This document shows positions 11,145-22,565 of a stretch of DNA of 64,000 bases, one piece after another. The notes beneath the pieces are model-generated. The model searched no databases and was not told the DNA's origin. It saw only the letters and a list, made by a program, of their open reading frames with translations. Both the position numbers and the translations under genes were made by a program. The first letter of the stretch is position 1, and each line of letters begins with the position of its first letter. Source of the DNA: Effrenium voratum (lineage: Eukaryota; Sar; Dinophyceae; Suessiales; Symbiodiniaceae); the NCBI GenBank assembly GCA_963377175.1, contig CAUJNA010000575.1, positions 117,001 through 181,000 of the forward strand, given 5' to 3'.

Positions 11145-11259
11145 CTAGGTCCCCCTGTAGTGCGCTTTTACCATTTTTGGGGGAGGGTTCCCCTACTAAA
11201 ATAGACTACAGAAACAAGACACGGTACCCTTATTCAAAGCTCTCTACTACAAAACCTAG
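11145..11259 (+). repeat. CTAGGT...ACCTAG MITE-like element, copy 2
   Basis: Inverted ends CTAGGT and ACCTAG; the core blocks TGTAGTGCGCTTTTACC, CTACTAAAATAGAC and GGTACCCTTATTC match copy 1 at 9,164. Confidence 0.75.
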
Positions 11260-11522
11260 TTTAGTATGGCCAATACTTAATTTAGTATTGCCAGCACTCC
11301 CTGTTGGATTACCATTACATAGTTTAGTCTTGCCCAGTTTAAGTTTTGTATTGCCAGGACTTGCTCTCAGACTCCCAGTGCTTAGTCTAGTGTGGCCTTG
11401 TCTAAATTTAGCATTGTCAGGACTTACTTTTAGATTCCCAGTACTTTGCTTCGTATTGGCTAGTCCAAATAAAATACAGCCAGGACTTTCTCAGATTCCA
11501 AGTCCATGGCTTAGTATTGCCA
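11258..11522. repeat. Degenerate TTTAGTATTGCCAG tandem repeat
   Basis: The phrase TTTAGTATTGCCAG(GACTT) and relatives recur about eight times at 30-60 bp spacing. They create a long Leu/Pro-rich ORF (11,102-11,941) that is most simply a product of the repeat. Confidence 0.6.
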
Positions 11523-12560
11523 GATTTGACCCACCCCAAGAAAACTTGACGTTAAAGAAGACCCCCAAAACAGTCACGTTAAACAGAATCAGGGCCTCTT
11601 GTGGGCAACCCCGTTTGTGTGATTGGTTGCCGCTACTTCCTTGTAAAGAAGTTATCTTGGCATCTGACCCGTGTCATGGCTGGATCCGATTTTGCTTCTT
11701 CGTTCGTTTGCAAAACTGGTACAATTCCCAGACCATTGGCCAATTTTGCAGGAATCCCAGGAAGGATCCCTCTTCCGAGGATCGGGGATGGTTGGCACCA
11801 GAGCGATTTGTTCAGGGGTTGCCACAGTCATGTAAGAATTGGAGTCCGAAGTTTCTGCAACCTACCACTGCACCTGGAGGGTCTCAGCCATGCTGCGAGG
11901 TTTGTAGTCTTTTAGTGTTTATAGTGGGGATTTCCATTTAACCCGCTAAATGTCAAACTTTTAGCAGGAGATCTGAAGAGAGAGAGATGAGATCTGAGGA
12001 GAGCCCAGTCACTTCCCCGCTTTTCTGGACTCGATCGGGGGCTTGGTTTTGGAGCCCAAGAGATGGGGTTCGTCCGAAAACGGCGAGTTTCTCAAACCGT
12101 GGAGGGCGTTGGACACTTATTGACTCAACGAAATTGGACTGTGGCATTTTCTCACCAAGTTGCAACTTGTGTCCCTTATCGGGCCTTAGAACATGGGGAA
12201 AGAAGGATCATTCGCTCGGCCTTAGAGCGAAGGGCTTTCTTTCGTTCATGACTCGGGCCTGTACCTGGAGTCTCCTGGCCCTTCAAACATGGGGTGACGA
12301 GCCCCTGGAGCCTCAAAGTACCAACTTAAACCCAAAGAAGGAGAGCGAATTATCTTTTTAGGGGTAGTTGGGTTTAGGCCCTTTCTTTCGAGCGCTGGTC
12401 TCATTGTCCAAGCCGAACTGTGGGCTCGGCGCCACTTCGCCCAAGTCGGCCAAGTCTCAGGCTCAAAGCGCGGCAAGGGGCCGCAGCAGGCCGGCGTCGC
12501 AAATAGTCGGAAACCGCTGGTTTCCGAGACCCTGGGAATTGTCAGGTATGGTTCTTGGAG
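11523..12560. other. Host non-coding DNA
   Basis: It includes a short dispersed element near 11,900-11,975 (TTTAGTG...CCGCTAAATG). GC-rich coding-like sequence at about 12,460-12,505 is open as a basic tail ending in TAG, but the frame is unsupported. Confidence 0.35.
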
Positions 12561-12561
12561 G

Positions 12562-13149
12562 TACTGTGGATGGACGCAATTCTGCACCCCTAAGAAACCC
12601 TGGTTATACCAGTGAGTTGTTGCACCTTGGATGGGTGCAAAGACCATGGCGTGCTGCACGACACGCGTGCAAAATGTCCCAGGGCTTTGACAGGTACTCT
12701 GCGCGGCTCCATTCGTTGGAAGGCATCAAAGTATACTCCATGACAGGGCTTGATTCATGGAGCATACCAGTAGAAGCCGTTGAGCAGAAAGGCGAACTAC
12801 ATCCATCAATCATAGCTGGGACATGTTCAGTGAAATCGCCAAGTGCATGTTGAGATATCCCAAAATCACACACTTCCGTTGCCGCCTCCCGCATCTTACC
12901 CGAAAGAAAGATGCAAGCTTTCGAGCAGGCGCCCGAGGCATTTTCCACAGCCATACCGTGTTCTGAACTTGCCCGTAGGCTCAGCTGCTGAGCTGCTCAT
13001 GACCAGCACTCCAAGACAACTTGCCTGCCAGCTCCTTGCATCGTTGCAAAATAATAAGTCCTGTTTCCTGATGATTCCCCTATAAATACCAACAACTAGT
13101 GTATTCCCATGGTGTCAAAGTGGTGCAAACGGATTTCGTCCATCCACTG
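12562..13149 (+). repeat. TACTGTGGATGGACG element split by a ~460-bp insertion
   Basis: The left half (12,562 to about 12,605: TACTGTGGATGGACG, CCTAAGAAACCCTGGTT) and right half (about 13,070-13,149: CCTGATGATTCCCC, GTCCATCCACTGG) together make one member of the family found whole at 23,880, 24,010 and 60,043. About 460 bases of unrelated DNA separate the halves, so this is a nested insertion or rearrangement. Confidence 0.6.
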
Positions 13150-14261
13150 GATGCGTCTCGAATCTCCAGGAGCCGCAAGAACTCTGTCATGGCGGAGGAG
13201 ACCTCGCAGGCGGAAAACGGCCTGCAACAGTTGACACAAGTTGAAAACTCCGATGGCATGTTTTCCTTGGGGGACACATATCTTTGTTGCATGTTGCCTG
13301 GATGTTGGGACTTTAACTTGTTGCCAACTGATGGGTTTTCCATTAAACAACTAGAAGCTAAACTTTTAGCAGGGGAGCAGAAAGCAACAGAGATATGGTG
13401 GCCCTTTGGGGTTCCTGAAAATGTGCCTGAAAACGGGCAACCAATGTATAGCGGGATTGTGGTTCGTTTATAGCTGGGTCCTGGTAGCTTGTAACATCGG
13501 AGCCATGGCTAGGCCTGTTGCCTCACTTCAAACAATGTCAATGGCTGTAGCTTAAGTAGGTTGAACCTGCAAGAGGGATGCCAAAGCTCGAACGGAAGAG
13601 GCCTAGAAGAGGGTTTTTTGGCACTTGGACCGGGCATGGTTGGAGATTGGTTGGTTTAAAATTCATGTGTTGTCCACACAAAGCGCCCAGACAAGCCAAG
13701 TTTGGCAAGGAGTTGCATCACCCGGACTTTGGTTTTCACCCACAAGAAGGCACATGGTGAGGTCCAACACCTTGGAATGGAGGTCCATGTGCAACTCGAT
13801 GGAGGAAAACATGATGCTGAGGGGGGTGGATGTGTTTTGGCCACACTTAATGCTATTGCGATTCGTTGGGAGGACATGGTGGGACACCACGATCCCCTGG
13901 CTTCACACAAAAGCCCAGGACTTCCCTGAATGAACATGAAACAGTTTGTTGCTTACGCATTTCAATGTAGGCATGGCTTGAAGAGACATGATGGCACGAG
14001 CCATTCAGAGACTCTGAATCTGAAGAATGCGAACCCGGTTCGGCTTGCAGCGCCTTGCCCGTGGTTTTTCTTTCTTTGCTTGCCTGTTTTGAAGGGTGCT
14101 AAATATCCCACAACATCCCTTTGTGTATCGTTCTAGCTCACGAGGGGATTTGAAGGAGCTTTCCCGTGATCAAGGTTCACTGCCAGCCTCCAGCGACTTC
14201 TTACAACCTCCCAGGCCCATTCCCTCCCAAGTCCGGTCCAAAAAGATAGTCGTTGGGTAAG
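13150..14261. other. Host non-coding DNA
   Basis: No exon or RNA gene is supported; both strands carry short ORFs without recognisable domains. Confidence 0.4.
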
Positions 14262-14372
14262 CTCAGTTGTTCAGTGGCACCCTTTTTCCTTTTGTTTTGG
14301 GTGGCTGCCCCACTAAAACACGTCTTCCCCAAAAAGGGTTCCCCTTTTTTCCAGGGTCTCTGAACAACTGAG
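14262..14372 (+). repeat. CAGTTGTTCAGTG MITE, full copy
   Basis: Ends CTCAGTTGTTCAGTGGCACC and CTGAACAACTGAG are inverted; the core GTGGCTGCCCCACTAAAA matches other copies. Confidence 0.85.
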
Positions 14373-14416
14373 TAGGAGCATCCTCAGGGCCCGGTGAGTT
14401 TTCTTTGCGTCGCCAG

Positions 14417-14485
14417 TTTGTGGAGAAGAAGCGGAGAAAGACCATGCGCCTACACACCAAGAAGGGCCACAAGGGCGAGGCCTAA
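14417..14485 (+). CDS. Possible terminal host exon, very basic
   Basis: A CGCCAG acceptor is followed by a lysine/arginine-rich frame (FVEKKRRKTMRLHTKKGHK) ending GEA then TAA at 14,483-14,485. It has the look of a last exon of a nucleolar or RNA-binding protein. It might close the NOG1-like gene, but the distance is large and the link is unproven. Confidence 0.4.
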   Translation, partial: FVEKKRRKTMRLHTKKGHKGEA

Positions 14486-15112
14486 AACGGAGGGCGCCGT
14501 GTTCTCGATGTTCTCGGTGTGCTTCCAGTTGGCTTGCAGGGTCCCAGCCATCCTTCTTAGGTTTTGAGGTTGTGAGTTGGTTTACTGGGGTTTCTATTTA
14601 ACCCACTAAAACTTTAACTTTCAGCAGGGGATCTGAGGACAGCCATAGGGTGCGGTTCACAACTTTTTGAGGAGGGTTGTTGTATGCTGTTTTCAGGGAC
14701 GCCAAGGGCAAACTGGGCATTCTGTTCCGCTCAGGGGAACCCCGTGCTGGGGTTGGTTGAAATGGGGAACCAAGGTGGAGACAATCCCAAGCCAGAGTGT
14801 AGCAGTTCAACATTGGAAGCCCAAGAAGAAGCCAAGAGGGGCGCAATATCAATAGCACAGCTGAGCAACATCGACAGAACGGCACAGCTGAGAACCAACC
14901 TTTTATTGGGCGTCCCATTTTGGCGGTTGCGTTCTTCATCGTTTGGGGCCAAACCCTCCACAAGTCCACCAGGCTGATGAAACTCGTTGACATGAGTGCA
15001 TGACGTTTGGCCTTTGGCAGTGACTAGCGATGCCGAGTATGAATTTCAGTCAAAGCATAGTCCCAGCAGGTTTTCTTCCTTTAACTTTGCACTGGCCGCA
15101 TTGTGGTTCAAT

Positions 15113-15234
15113 TCTAGGGGTTGAGTCCAACCATTATTTTCAACCATCGTTCTTTCTAAAAACCGGATCCATTTTCCCTGAGTAACCCCGGAGGTTTTCT
15201 AGACAGATTTGGATCCCTGGAAGGCACCCCTAGA
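15113..15234 (+). repeat. CTAGGGGTTGATTCC family, copy 2
   Basis: Starts CTAGGGGTTGAG, contains CAACCATCGTTCTTTCTAAA and ATCCCTGGAAGGCACCCCTAG; ends are inverted. Confidence 0.65.
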
Positions 15235-15263
15235 TCAATTCCTACAAGAAAGAGGTGCAAATA

Positions 15264-15377
15264 GGGCTGTGGGTCAAAACCAATGGTACCATTTTGGGGT
15301 GGGTGCACCACTCATTTTAGTCTATTTCAGTGGGGATTGGGATGTTCACTGGGGGTACGGGATTTTGACCCACAGCC
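15264..15377 (+). repeat. GGCTGTGGGTCAAAA MITE, copy 1
   Basis: Perfect inverted ends GGCTGTGGGTCAAAA / TTTTGACCCACAGCC with ATTGGGATGTTCACTGGGGG near the right end. Related copies are at about 21,699-21,828 and 54,055-54,194. Confidence 0.8.
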
Positions 15378-16084
15378 ATATGGAGGTGTTTCTTGTGTCA
15401 GGCAGACAGATGGATCCCCGACCTCAAGCCAAAGCACTTGTACTCAGGCGCGAACCGATGGACCGGTGTCCCCCGTATTTTTCAGGACCTTTTGGTCGAA
15501 ACGCGGTGCCCAAACCTATACCTCGACCACTCTCAGAAAGGGATCGAAGGATTGTCCGTTGACGTTTGCTTAAAAATTAACGGTGGATGGTCGCTTCAGC
15601 ATGTGTGACCTGCCAGAAAATCCCATTCAGTGGTTTCCCGATTCATCCTTGTCCCAAGATCTTTTCCTAACCGGCCTTTTCAGGGGCTTCCGAAGCTCAC
15701 TCCCATGGCACATTCCAAGCACAAAACCCACGCCCAGAAGCACCGAACAACTTCACAGCGCAGCAAGAAAACCAAACAACCTTTCCGGGGCTTGTCCAAA
15801 AAATATGAACCCTGGTTGAAAGGGTTTATTTCGTTCTTTGCTTTTCTGGCTCCTAATGAAGTTGGCATACCCAACCAGCAGGTACAGTTCACACACAGTT
15901 GATAAACCTCTCTCCCGGTACTCGCTGGATCGGCTGAGGCAAGCGTGGTATCGGCAAAACCGACCGGCGGTGAGCCCTTTTGGCTCGCGGAGACTCTGGC
16001 GCATTTGTCTTGGCGCGTTTGCCTTGAGACAAGAAAGGGAACCTGGGCAAAGAGGGCGGTTTTCTCTTCAAAAACATCCATTTG

Positions 16085-16203
16085 GCTATGGGTCAAAGTT
16101 CGACCACCAGAAAAACCACAGATTTTAGTCCTTGGTTCCATTCCCCAGGGCAAGCCATGAAGGGGCCTTTTGGGTACCCATTTTTGACCCACACCCATTT
16201 CAT
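16085..16203 (+). repeat. GGGTCAAA...TTTGACCCAC MITE (second type), copy 1
   Basis: Contains GACCACCAG, TTTTAGTCCTTGGTTCCATT, CAGGGCAAGCC and TTTTTGACCCACACCCAT. The same order of blocks occurs at 18,621, 19,081 and 54,191. Confidence 0.7.
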
Positions 16204-16867
16204 GAACTTGTAGCAAGGTAGCCAGTTCGCCAGGTAAAGCGAGCTCGAGGAAGGTTGACTGAGGGATCCTTGATTCATGGGAGCATCACGGAACACTTGC
16301 CGGCATGCGGGTTCCAAACGTAGCCACTAGCACAAACCCACCACTCAGCAAGATGCACTATTTTTCAGAACCTAGGTGGCAATGAACAATTTAATGAGAA
16401 GCATAAGAACTACAAATGCCACCCAAGTCATGTCGACCAGAGGGTCCTTAGAAGAAGAAAGAGTATCACTTATGTAACCCTATTTTAAAAACTCCTTGTG
16501 AACAGTCCGGGGCCGACATTTGACACCACACCCTTTAAAAGGCGAATATTTTGAAGTGGGTAGACTGCTGTTGCCATCTCCCCCCGCGCCAGGTGTTTGG
16601 ACATAAGCCGCTCCAGGGAAATGAGCCGGCAAGGAGATGCGGACGAGTTGGAAGTCGACAAACACTCGCCACCTTGCAAACTCAACCAAAAACAGGATTG
16701 TGAATCAGAAAGGATAGGCACACCAGATTTCTGGTTGGGGACAGTTACGATTCTGAAATGTGGATCCTCGTCCCATGCAGGCTGTCAGTGCATTCGGGAA
16801 GCAACTGGATGGTAGGCTCGTTCAATGCACGAGCTAAGCGGGTCTCTAAGAAGCTCAAATAGCAACT

Positions 16868-16990
16868 AGAACTGTATAAACTGCATACAACAACTGCATA
16901 CACAAACTGCATAAACAAACCGCATAAACTGTTTATACTGCATAAACGACTCATCGCATCGTCAAACAACAACGAACTGCATAAGCAACA
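16868..16990. repeat. CTGCATAAAC degenerate tandem repeat
   Basis: About ten imperfect copies of AAACTGCATA(CA) in a row. Confidence 0.7.
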
Positions 16991-17162
16991 CATGTCAACT
17001 ATGGTGACTTCGCTTTCCAAGCAATGCGTCCGCTCTTCCTTGATGTGTCGGCCCTGTCCGTCCGCCGGGCAGTCCCTGGGGTGCTGGCCGGACAAAAAGC
17101 AGCGGTGCCTTGAGTCTGCCCGAGGCATTCCGAAATCACTTGGACAATTGCATTTTTTGTTT

Positions 17163-17165
<3 letters not shown>

Positions 17166-17201
<36 letters not shown>
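17166..17201. repeat. CT microsatellite
   Basis: (CT)n run of about 36 bp. Confidence 0.95.
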
Positions 17202-17204
<3 letters not shown>

Positions 17205-18283
17205 GCGGCACTCCGAAGTGAAAAACTCCATGGCCGAGCGGCGAGCCGATTCGACACGGATTGCATTTCTCATAGTAAGGGTCCGATGGATTCCGGCATC
17301 AATCTCAATGGATGCTCCAGACCAAGAGCCACGGGAACAGGCAGAGAACGTGTCCAACAGGGATGGATGTCTTCGGAAAAACGATGTAAGGAGCAGATCC
17401 AAAATCCCATGGTGGTGATTTCTAACGTTTCGGTGTCTCTTCTTTTGGACATCATGTCTTTTCATCCCGTTTGCCGGATTGGCCCGAGGGCCAGACAATT
17501 CTTGCCAGGTGCCAGCCCTCCAGAGGCTACATTGAGGCAGTTGCGAGTGAACGGCCTACTTCATGAAGCTGCCTCCTTGGTGCAAACCAACGACATGATG
17601 ACGCCCCCACTTTTGGCCAAGACTCTCAGTTGAACCCTCTTTCCAAACTTCCTTGACGTAAGATGGGCATGAGCGGCAGAGCGACACCCAGTACGATTCG
17701 CCCTTGCCTGGGAACTGGAATCGATCGAGATGTGATTGCGCTGGAAAAACTCGCCATGGACGCAGCAAGCTGGCTGTCTTCACTGGCAGCGGAGTCGACG
17801 CTCCTCCGTCTGCAGCAGATTGGGCTCCACTGACTGGTGCAGATCTTTGCCGAGTCAGGGCCCCGTAACTATCTGACTACTCACCCAGCCAGTGGGCGCA
17901 CTTTACACTTTTTTTTCTTGCCGGCTTTCCCTTTATTTGAGTGGTGGTGGATGTTTGCCGAGGATCATTTTATCAGTTATTTTTTCATAGGTTGGATTTT
18001 AACTTTTTGTCCTTCCTTATCAAAGTCTGTGTAATAACGGATACGTCGGTTGTACCCAACCTATCTGACTATATCCTATGATCAAAATGGACACAATGGC
18101 TGGGTAGTCTCTAGTGATGCAGTCGATGGCCAGCCCTTTGGTTTCTACACGGCTTCTTTCTGCACAGTATTTCAAAAGTTGGAGAAGGATATGTGTCAAG
18201 CGAGGGGTGCCCCAAAATCGGTTTTCTCTTCATGTCCCTTTCAGCCAGCCTTAAAAAGAGGTACGGAGCTCCAAAAATAACAG

Positions 18284-18403
18284 CTCAGTTGTCAATTGTC
18301 AAGTGGCATCCTTTTTCCCTTTTTTGCTGGTGGCTGCCCCATCAAAAATCCGGTCTTCCCCGAAAAGGGTTCCCTTTTTTTCCAGGGTCACTGGACAACT
18401 GAG
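18284..18403 (+). repeat. CAGTTGTTCAGTG MITE, diverged copy
   Basis: Ends CTCAGTTGTC and CTGGACAACTGAG; core GTGGCTGCCCCATCAAAAAT. A short local duplication (GTCAATTGTC) enlarges the left arm. Confidence 0.8.
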
Positions 18404-18433
18404 ACAGAAGCGATGGCCGGCCCCCTACTGCAG

Positions 18434-18491
18434 GCCTGTGATCGAGGAGCCCAAAAGCGAGGAGGAAGATGCCGGCACCGCCGCGAGCTGA
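18434..18491 (+). CDS. Possible terminal host exon, acidic tail
   Basis: A CTGCAG acceptor precedes an acidic frame (PVIEEPKSEEEDAGTAAS) ending TGA at 18,489-18,491. It looks like the C-terminal end of a host protein. The adjacent MITE ends 30 bases upstream, inside the presumed intron. Confidence 0.4.
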
Positions 18492-18620
18492 GCGAAATCG
18501 AATTCCCCCCCCCACCAACTAACATAGCACCAGACATGGGACCAACTGCAACCTTTGGGATTGGGTTCTTGAAGTGTTCAACCCTGATATGCTATATATC
18601 TACATATATATACATATATA

Positions 18621-18737
18621 TGTGGGTATGGGTCAAATTTTAACCACCCAGGAATTGGACCACTGGTTTTAGTCCTTGGTTCCATTTACCAGGGCAACCC
18701 ATCTTGGGGTTACCCTATTTTTGACCCACAGCCATGT
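18621..18737 (+). repeat. GGGTCAAA...TTTGACCCAC MITE (second type), copy 2
   Basis: TGTGGGTATGGGTCAAATTT at the left and TTTTTGACCCACAGCC at the right; shares GGTTTTAGTCCTTGGTTCCA with copy 1. Confidence 0.8.
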
Positions 18738-19080
18738 GAAAGCAGACGGGCCAGGTTTGGGGTTCGCGTGGGTCGTCTGGGGGAGTCTTGTTTGTGGCGG
18801 AATCGTTCGGCATTTTACGGGAAACCAAGACCAACCATTTCGACGACCGTTGCAGCCCCCTTTTTGGATGTCGGGATAGTGCAGAATTGGAAAAGGAGCC
18901 CCTGGATGTCAGGAAGGCCATGCGGCACACTGTCCGACAGTGTCCAATGGTTTGGGCTCCCTGGCGCGTTATCCGATTCCAATCGGATGACGTGTGACGT
19001 CCGCTGTAGCCCTTCTTGATTGAATCCAGCGGTCTCCGAGTCGCAGAGCGGAGTCCCAAAAGGAATCGCAATCAGCCCAC
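18738..19080. other. Host sequence, no gene assigned
   Basis: Moderately GC-rich with short open frames on both strands; nothing recognised. Confidence 0.35.
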
Positions 19081-19308
19081 ATGTGGGTGTGGGTCAATAT
19101 TAAACCACCAGACGAAACGCAGATTTCAGTCCAGGTTTCCATTTACCACATGGTTGTCGTTGGGAAACATTTTACATGTTTGCTTATTGTGGTTTAGTGG
19201 TTGAAATCCCCACTTAGCTGCTAAAATTTAATTATTTGTTCCCCTTCCAACATCAACCAAGACCAGGGCAACCCATTTTGGGGTTACCCGAATTTTGACC
19301 CGCCATGT
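19081..19308 (+). repeat. Second-type GGGTCAAA MITE split by another repeat
   Basis: The outer parts (19,081-19,152 and about 19,257-19,308) match the family at 18,621. The middle (19,153-19,254, TTGGGAAACATTTTAC ... TTCCCCTTCCAAC) is an independent repeat that also occurs alone at about 22,801-22,900. This is a clear nested insertion. Confidence 0.75.
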
Positions 19309-19849
19309 GCGGTTTCGACTCGGGATGGGAGTCCCCTGCGTGCCGCCCGTGTCGTCACATTGCGTCACCGCCCGGGTCAACAACTCGTGAGTGTCTGCCT
19401 TGTGCTGCCACGTCATGACGAATCATATACCCTCCCACCAGCTAATATGGGTAAGTGCACAGACCCCTGTTGAAAGACTCTATTTTCCTCCTCTTGGTTA
19501 GTTGGCCTTTTTGCACTTCCATGATAGTTGGTGGGAGGGTAATTGTCTCCGTGATTAGACCTGTTGTCGTGATTCGTTTGATCATCGTTGTTCTTCTTGT
19601 TGACAGTATTCAGTTTGAGAAGCAACACAACCTGTGCGCCCGTAGTTTGACCCATGCTTGATAAGAACCCTCGGTTACGACTCCTACAAGCGTTCTTGTA
19701 TTTTGTTCCTTCTTGCAGGTTCAACCAGCAGGGAACGAGAAAGGGAATGCATTTGACCCAAAAAAAAACGGACACAAAAGGAAAAGCAAGAAAACACACA
19801 ACAATCAACATATGGCGTCCTTTCGGGAATCCGCCCCCGCTCTTTTTAG
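19309..19849. other. Host non-coding DNA
   Basis: No gene recognised. A-rich around 19,760-19,810. Confidence 0.35.
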
Positions 19850-20030
19850 AACGGGTCAGCCGGACTCCCCAGGCCCTGGAGGAGTTGCTGTCCATGGGCT
19901 TCAAGGAGAAGGAGGCGACGGAGGCCCTCGCCAGCCCCGCGGACGGGGAGCGAGCGGAAGAGACGAGCGGAAGCCGAAGCGAGCTGTCGGGCGGTTGCGC
20001 GGAAAGCGGCCGGCCGTCCGTCCGTTTGGG
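19850..20030 (+). CDS. Host exon with UBA-like domain
   Basis: After a TTTTTAG acceptor the frame reads ERVSRTPQALEELLSMGF followed by KEKEATEALAS. The pattern LEEL-x-x-MGF-x-x-x-x-A-x-x-AL is the first helix, MGF loop and second helix of a ubiquitin-associated (UBA) domain, a ~40-residue ubiquitin-binding three-helix bundle. The exon then becomes acidic and Ser/Gly-rich. The 3' end is not defined. The domain call rests on the MGF core only. Confidence 0.45.
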
Positions 20031-20099
20031 ATTTCTGAAAAAGATTGCTTGGAAAAGAGATGTCAGGTCCTTAGTTGGTGGTTTGGACCTTGCCCCTCA

Positions 20100-20225
20100 T
20101 GTTCCTCTTGTTTTCCCTGTAAAACCCACTAAAAACGGATGTGTTGCTCTTGGCTTCCCTATAAAACCACAAACAAAACGGATGTATTCCTCTTGGTTTC
20201 CCTATAAAACCCACTAAAAGCTGGA
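20100..20225. repeat. ~55-bp tandem repeat
   Basis: The phrase TTCCCTATAAAACCCACTAA and variants recur three times with CGGATGT(AG)TT between them. Confidence 0.65.
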
Positions 20226-21840
20226 TGTCAGGTCGCCCGTCAGGTTGGATTGGATTTGGAATTGAAGTCCTGATTCTTGTCGCTACATGGGGGAGTCCCA
20301 TGGGAAAAAAAATGAATCACCAAAAGGATTGCTGGGACCAGATGTTGCCATCAAAAGACCTGCTTCATTGGGGTTAGGGAGGGTCATCCAGGATTTGTCA
20401 GCCGCCCTTTTTCAGGGCTCTCTCAGTAACACGCTTTGGTGGTTTGGATTGGGAAATTGAAGCCCTGGTTCTTGTGGGTACATGAGAAACCCTTCTCAAC
20501 CACCGGGCTTCAAACCACCAAATCAGTGGGAAGCTGAAGAATGGTGGTTTCGTGGCTTGACAGTCCAAAGAGGAATACTCTTTTTGGGGAGCTCTTTTTT
20601 GGAGGACTGGGTTTGGTCAGCATGACTTTGGCCAACATGTGGGTGTGCCGCAACAAAGAAGAGGCCCGAATTCGATAGTTTTCATGGACGGGTTTTGGGA
20701 GTTTGGGTCGTCACCATGAAATCCAATACGTTGAAAGATTTTGCGGCTGTTCGAGTGGGTATGAAGGTGACAAGGACTCTGGAAACATCCATGAGACATT
20801 GGGATCGACGTCTTCTGAATTGGGATCTTGCTTGAGGTTCCATATCAATATTTGTGTGTTTTTTGGCGGTACCCCTTCTTTGTGGTTTTTCAAGGGAAAC
20901 CAAAAGGAACACCACCACTTGAAGGGGTCCCCGGTTTTTTTTTTTTAAAAAAAAAAAAAACAAAAAACAAAAAAAACACGCCCATATTGGGGGTTCCAGC
21001 ATCCATAACGGGCGGGCCAGCCAGGCTCTCCCAAAGGCTGTTGTTTTATCAGATGTTTGCGTGGAACATCTGGGAAAGCACCTTCAAATATCCATGCCCA
21101 GTCACAAATGCTTGCCATTTCAGCCAGACGTGGGTAGAAATGCCATTAGGGTATGTTTTAATGGGAAGATTCCAAGAGCCTGCCATTGCCGGGCTGCCAG
21201 ACCCGAGACCCTGTAAAGCTTGGTTGGTGAATTTCCTTTTGCCTGTCGGCAAAGGCCAATCCTGTTCCAATTCTGAGCCAGGGATCAAATTCTTTCCAAC
21301 AGCCAGGTTGGCCTTTGCAGAAGCATAGGGAGCAAGGTGTTGAGGTTGGCCCGTCGAGCCATCGAGCGCGCTTCCCGGGCCAAACCATCATGAAGGTCCG
21401 TGAATTGGAGAATCCCAGCATTTTCCATGTGCGAAGTACTGCAATTTGTGTGGATACGTTCAGTACTCGTCGGAATCCAAGGGGTGCCCTTTTACAAACA
21501 CTTTTTTTTGGTTGGGAGGGTTTTACTAAAATAGGCAGAGAAAAAGTTGGTACCCTTATAACCTCTCAGGCGAACCTACTGCAATTTGTGTAGATAGGTA
21601 AGCAAAAGGTTTTCCCTCAGGCCCGCAGCCCAGAATTGTGGTGGTCAAAACCGCTTTGGGATCGATCCCATTTTGGTTGGTTTGCTAGGTGACTATGTGG
21701 CTGTGGGTCAAAACCAAATGGGATCCCATTTTGGGGTAGGTGACTTCACCGGCCCCATTTTAGGTTAGCTATTGTGGTTGGATTGGGTCCCGTTCACGGG
21801 CTAACCGATTGGGATGTTGAAAAGATGGCCATGGTTTTCC
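20226..21840. other. Host non-coding DNA
   Basis: Contains two related segments (about 20,245-20,295 and 20,433-20,482, sharing GGTTTGGATTGG and TTCTTGTGG), a T-then-A homopolymer pair at 20,935-20,980, a diverged CTAGGT-type repeat (21,465-21,585) and a GGCTGTGGGTCAAAA repeat (21,699-21,828). No exon is supported. Confidence 0.4.
21699..21828 (+). repeat. GGCTGTGGGTCAAAA MITE, diverged copy
   Basis: Left end GGCTGTGGGTCAAAACC matches copy 1 at 15,264; the right end is eroded (GATTGGGATGTTGAAAAG). Confidence 0.6.
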
Positions 21841-22216
21841 TGAGGTGGGGGTGACCTCATGGAGGCGGTCGCCCTGCTGGCGAAAAAGCGGGCGGAAGAA
21901 GGCGGCCACACTGAAGCGCTCGCTTCCTGGGGCTATAGCTTTCCCAACAATTCTCGTGTGTGTGTGTGTGTTTTAGTGTTCAGTCTTCTTCTTTTTCTGA
22001 GAACCAGCAAGTGTGGATGTCGTTTCTGGGCCGTCAGAGTCCCTCAGAAGAGAAAGAAACGACCACCTCAGACTTGTTGGTTGACTGGCCAGCGAATCCC
22101 GAATCGCCGTGCCGTTTGCGGCTCCTGCGGCTCCTGGCGCCCTGTTCAGGGTTCTTGAAGCAAACCCCCCGGCCATTTTTTCTCCTTTTGTTTGGGGGGG
22201 CTCCCCCCGTTTGCAG

Positions 22217-22341
22217 ACCAACTCTTGGAGTTCCCGGGTTGCTCTTGGCGCGCAGGGCCGCAGCAGAGCGAGGAGACGCTGGAGGTGGAAGGAATCCGCT
22301 GCGGCTTCAGCGAAGATGGCGAGCTGGTCATGTCGCTTGGT
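22217..22341 (+). CDS. Possible host exon, family unknown
   Basis: A C-rich tract and TTTGCAG acceptor precede a GC-rich open frame containing QSEETLEVEGIRCGFSEDG and ending near GTCGCTTG|GTACG, a GT donor. Frame chosen because it is open across the whole acceptor-donor interval. No domain recognised. Confidence 0.4.
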
Positions 22342-22402
22342 ACGCTCAAAGTCAATGGAGGTCTGTTTCACGCTTTTGAACTCTGAAGCACACCACTGGA
22401 GC

Positions 22403-22565
22403 CACTTGCTCAAAACGGATTCGGGGAATGATGAAGGTTAGTAGGGGACAATCCCCTTGCCATAGCTGCGGAGATCCGCCCTTCAATTTCCTTACATGGT
22501 TCCGGGTCGACCATGTTGATACCGGGTTTTGATTGTGACTCACTTGTCCTCCCGGACGTAGGCTG
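22403..22565. repeat. GGTTAGGGAGGGGCAATCCCC-type repeat, copy 1
   Basis: Blocks CACTTGCTCAAAACGGATTC, GGGGACAATCCCCTTGCCAT, GGAGATCCGCC, ATGGTTCCGGG and GATACCGGGTTTTGATTGTG recur in the same order at about 24,532-24,700 and 24,905-25,085. Confidence 0.7.

Larger units (their letters stand above)
14486..18433. other. Host non-coding DNA with repeats
   Basis: No exon is firmly supported. It holds MITE-like copies at 15,113-15,234, 15,264-15,377, 16,085-16,203 and 18,284-18,403, a CTGCATAAA tandem array (16,868-16,990) and a CT microsatellite (17,166-17,201). Coding-like GC-rich patches at about 16,590-16,690 and 17,650-17,780 are open on either strand but could not be assigned. Confidence 0.4.

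Noticed and set aside
11102..11941. 279-codon Leu/Pro-rich ORF
   Set aside because: It runs through a degenerate TTTAGTATTGCCAG tandem repeat; the protein repetition follows the DNA repeat and no domain or splice context supports it.
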